NCBI GenBank assembly: GCA_019459055.1
Contig: JAIBEI010000025.1
Location: 1 to 64,000, forward strand
Source: Thiobacillus sp.
Lineage (GTDB): Bacteria; Pseudomonadota; Gammaproteobacteria; Burkholderiales; Thiobacillaceae
DNA length: 64,000 nucleotides
Reading direction: 5' to 3'
The notes below the pieces were generated by a model. The model saw only the letters and a list, made by a program, of their open reading frames with translations. It had not been told where the DNA came from and did not search any database. The translations under genes and the position numbers were made by a program. Positions 62,751 to 64,000 of the stretch are shown here, piece after piece. Within the stretch, counting starts at the first letter, position 1, and every line of letters starts with the position of its first letter.

Positions 62751-64000
62751 ATGCTGCGCGCTTTCCTGCTGTTCCCCCTGCTTTGTCTGACCTTGCTGAG
62801 CACGTCGTTTTCCGCGCGCGCCGCGATGGAAATCCAGGTGATCGGCGGAGCCGCCAGCAAGATTGCGGTGGCATGGGTGCCGTTTCAGGCGGTGCCCGGG
62901 CAGCCGGAACCGACGCTGACCGCGATCGCGGGAGACGACCTCGATCGCAGCGGCCAGTTCAGGCGGGTGGACGTCAGCGGCATGCTGCAGCCGGTCGCGC
63001 CGGCACAGGTCGACTACGGCGTCTGGCGCGGCAAGGGCGCGGACGCCGTGGTCATCGGCCATGTGGCCGCGCTGCCCGGCGGGCGTTTCGAAGTCCGCTT
63101 CTACTTGTTGGATGTCATCAAGCAGACCCAGCTTGCCGCCTTCAGCTACACCATTTCCGCGGCGCAATGGCGCGCCACCGCCCACCAGATCGCCGACATC
63201 GTGTACGAAAAGCTGACCGGCATCCCGGGCGCGTTCAGCAGCCGCATTGCCTATGTGCAGAAACAGGGCAAGCGTTTCGAATTACGGGTGGCCGATGCCG
63301 ACGGGCAAAACCCGCGCACCGTCGTGCGTTCCGACGAGCCGGTGATTTCGCCGCGCTTTTCCCCCGATGGCGCGCGCCTGGCGTATGTGTCGTTCGAGGA
63401 CAAAAAACCGGTGGTGTACGTGCAGTCTCTGCGCGATGGCCGCCGCAGCAAGGTCGCGGCATTCAAGGGTTCCAACTCGGCGCCGGCCTGGGCACCCGAC
63501 GGTCGCCGTCTGGCGGTGGTGTTAACGCGCGATCAGGCCTCGCAGATTTATCTGATCAACGCCGATGGCAGCGGGCTCACCCGGCTCACCCGGGGTGGCA
63601 ATCTCGACACCGAGCCGGTATTTTCGCCCGATGGGAAAACCCTCTTTTTCACCTCGGACCGCGGTGGCAGCGCGCAGATTTACCGCGTGGCGACCAGCGG
63701 CGGCGAACCCCGGCGGGTGACCTTCAGCGGCAGCTACAACGTTTCTCCCGCAATCAGCCCGGATGGCCGGAATCTGACCTATATCAGCCGGGAAGACGGC
63801 CGTTTCAGCGTGGCGCTGCACGAACTGGCCTCGGGCCAGACCCGCGTGCTGACCGATACCGCGCGCGACGAATCACCCAGCTTCGCGCCCAATGGCCAGG
63901 CCGTGCTGTATGCCACCGTGCAGGGCGGGCGCGGTATTCTCGGCACCGTGAGCCTGGACGGAAAAACCCGCACCCGCCTGTCGGAACCGGGCGTGGACGC
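62751..64000 (+). CDS. tolB: Tol-Pal system beta-propeller protein TolB, truncated by window end (not in ORF track)
   Basis: In-frame reading: [45 protein letters not shown]...[21 protein letters not shown]... Confidence 0.93.
   Translation, partial: MLRAFLLFPLLCLTLLSTSFSARAAMEIQVIGGAASKIAVAWVPFQAVPGQPEPTLTAIAGDDLDRSGQFRRVDVSGMLQPVAPAQVDYGVWRGKGADAVVIGHVAALPGGRFEVRFYLLDVIKQTQLAAFSYTISAAQWRATAHQIADIVYEKLTGIPGAFSSRIAYVQKQGKRFELRVADADGQNPRTVVRSDEPVISPRFSPDGARLAYVSFEDKKPVVYVQSLRDGRRSKVAAFKGSNSAPAWAPDGRRLAVVLTRDQASQIYLINADGSGLTRLTRGGNLDTEPVFSPDGKTLFFTSDRGGSAQIYRVATSGGEPRRVTFSGSYNVSPAISPDGRNLTYISREDGRFSVALHELASGQTRVLTDTARDESPSFAPNGQAVLYATVQGGRGILGTVSLDGKTRTRLSEPGVD

Overview
The window is a 64 kb stretch of high-GC chromosome. 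Gene content and sequence style point to a Thiobacillus-like sulfur-oxidising, nitrate/nitrite-assimilating betaproteobacterium (inference). Readable modules: nirB-nirD-nitrate/nitrite MFS transporter-PP2C/Ser-Thr kinase fusion; an accessory island with a HEPN-motif-like orphan and a nuclease-helicase carrying six HA repeats; minCDE; nasT-nrtA-nrtB-nrtC with leader terminators; fccAB; a GGDEF-EAL protein; copA with a CueR-type promoter; a stress cluster (PRC-barrel, DUF883, DUF1328 x2, hemerythrin, entericidin); mltA-apaG-rpe-gph-trpE; a sigma-54 regulator divergent from an SQR-like gene; trpGDC; yebC-[four-helix-bundle/S23 ORF]-ruvC-UbiA family-ruvA-GGDEF-ruvB-ybgC-tolQRAB (tolB runs off the end). 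The most interesting signal is a family of intergenic inverted repeats built from heptamers (left arm GTGAGGN / GTNAGGN / TCAGGNN; right arm NCCTCAC or NCCTGAN). It occurs at seven loci and typically fills the gap between a stop codon and the next start codon. At one locus (54967-55395) the two arms flank a complete S23/Avd-like four-helix-bundle gene between yebC and ruvC. The right arm there is translated as the N-terminus of RuvC. I propose a small mobile or IVS-like element whose ORF-less derivatives are the other hairpins. No rRNA, tRNA, CRISPR array, IS transposase or prophage was recognised. All calls are by eye; no searches were run.
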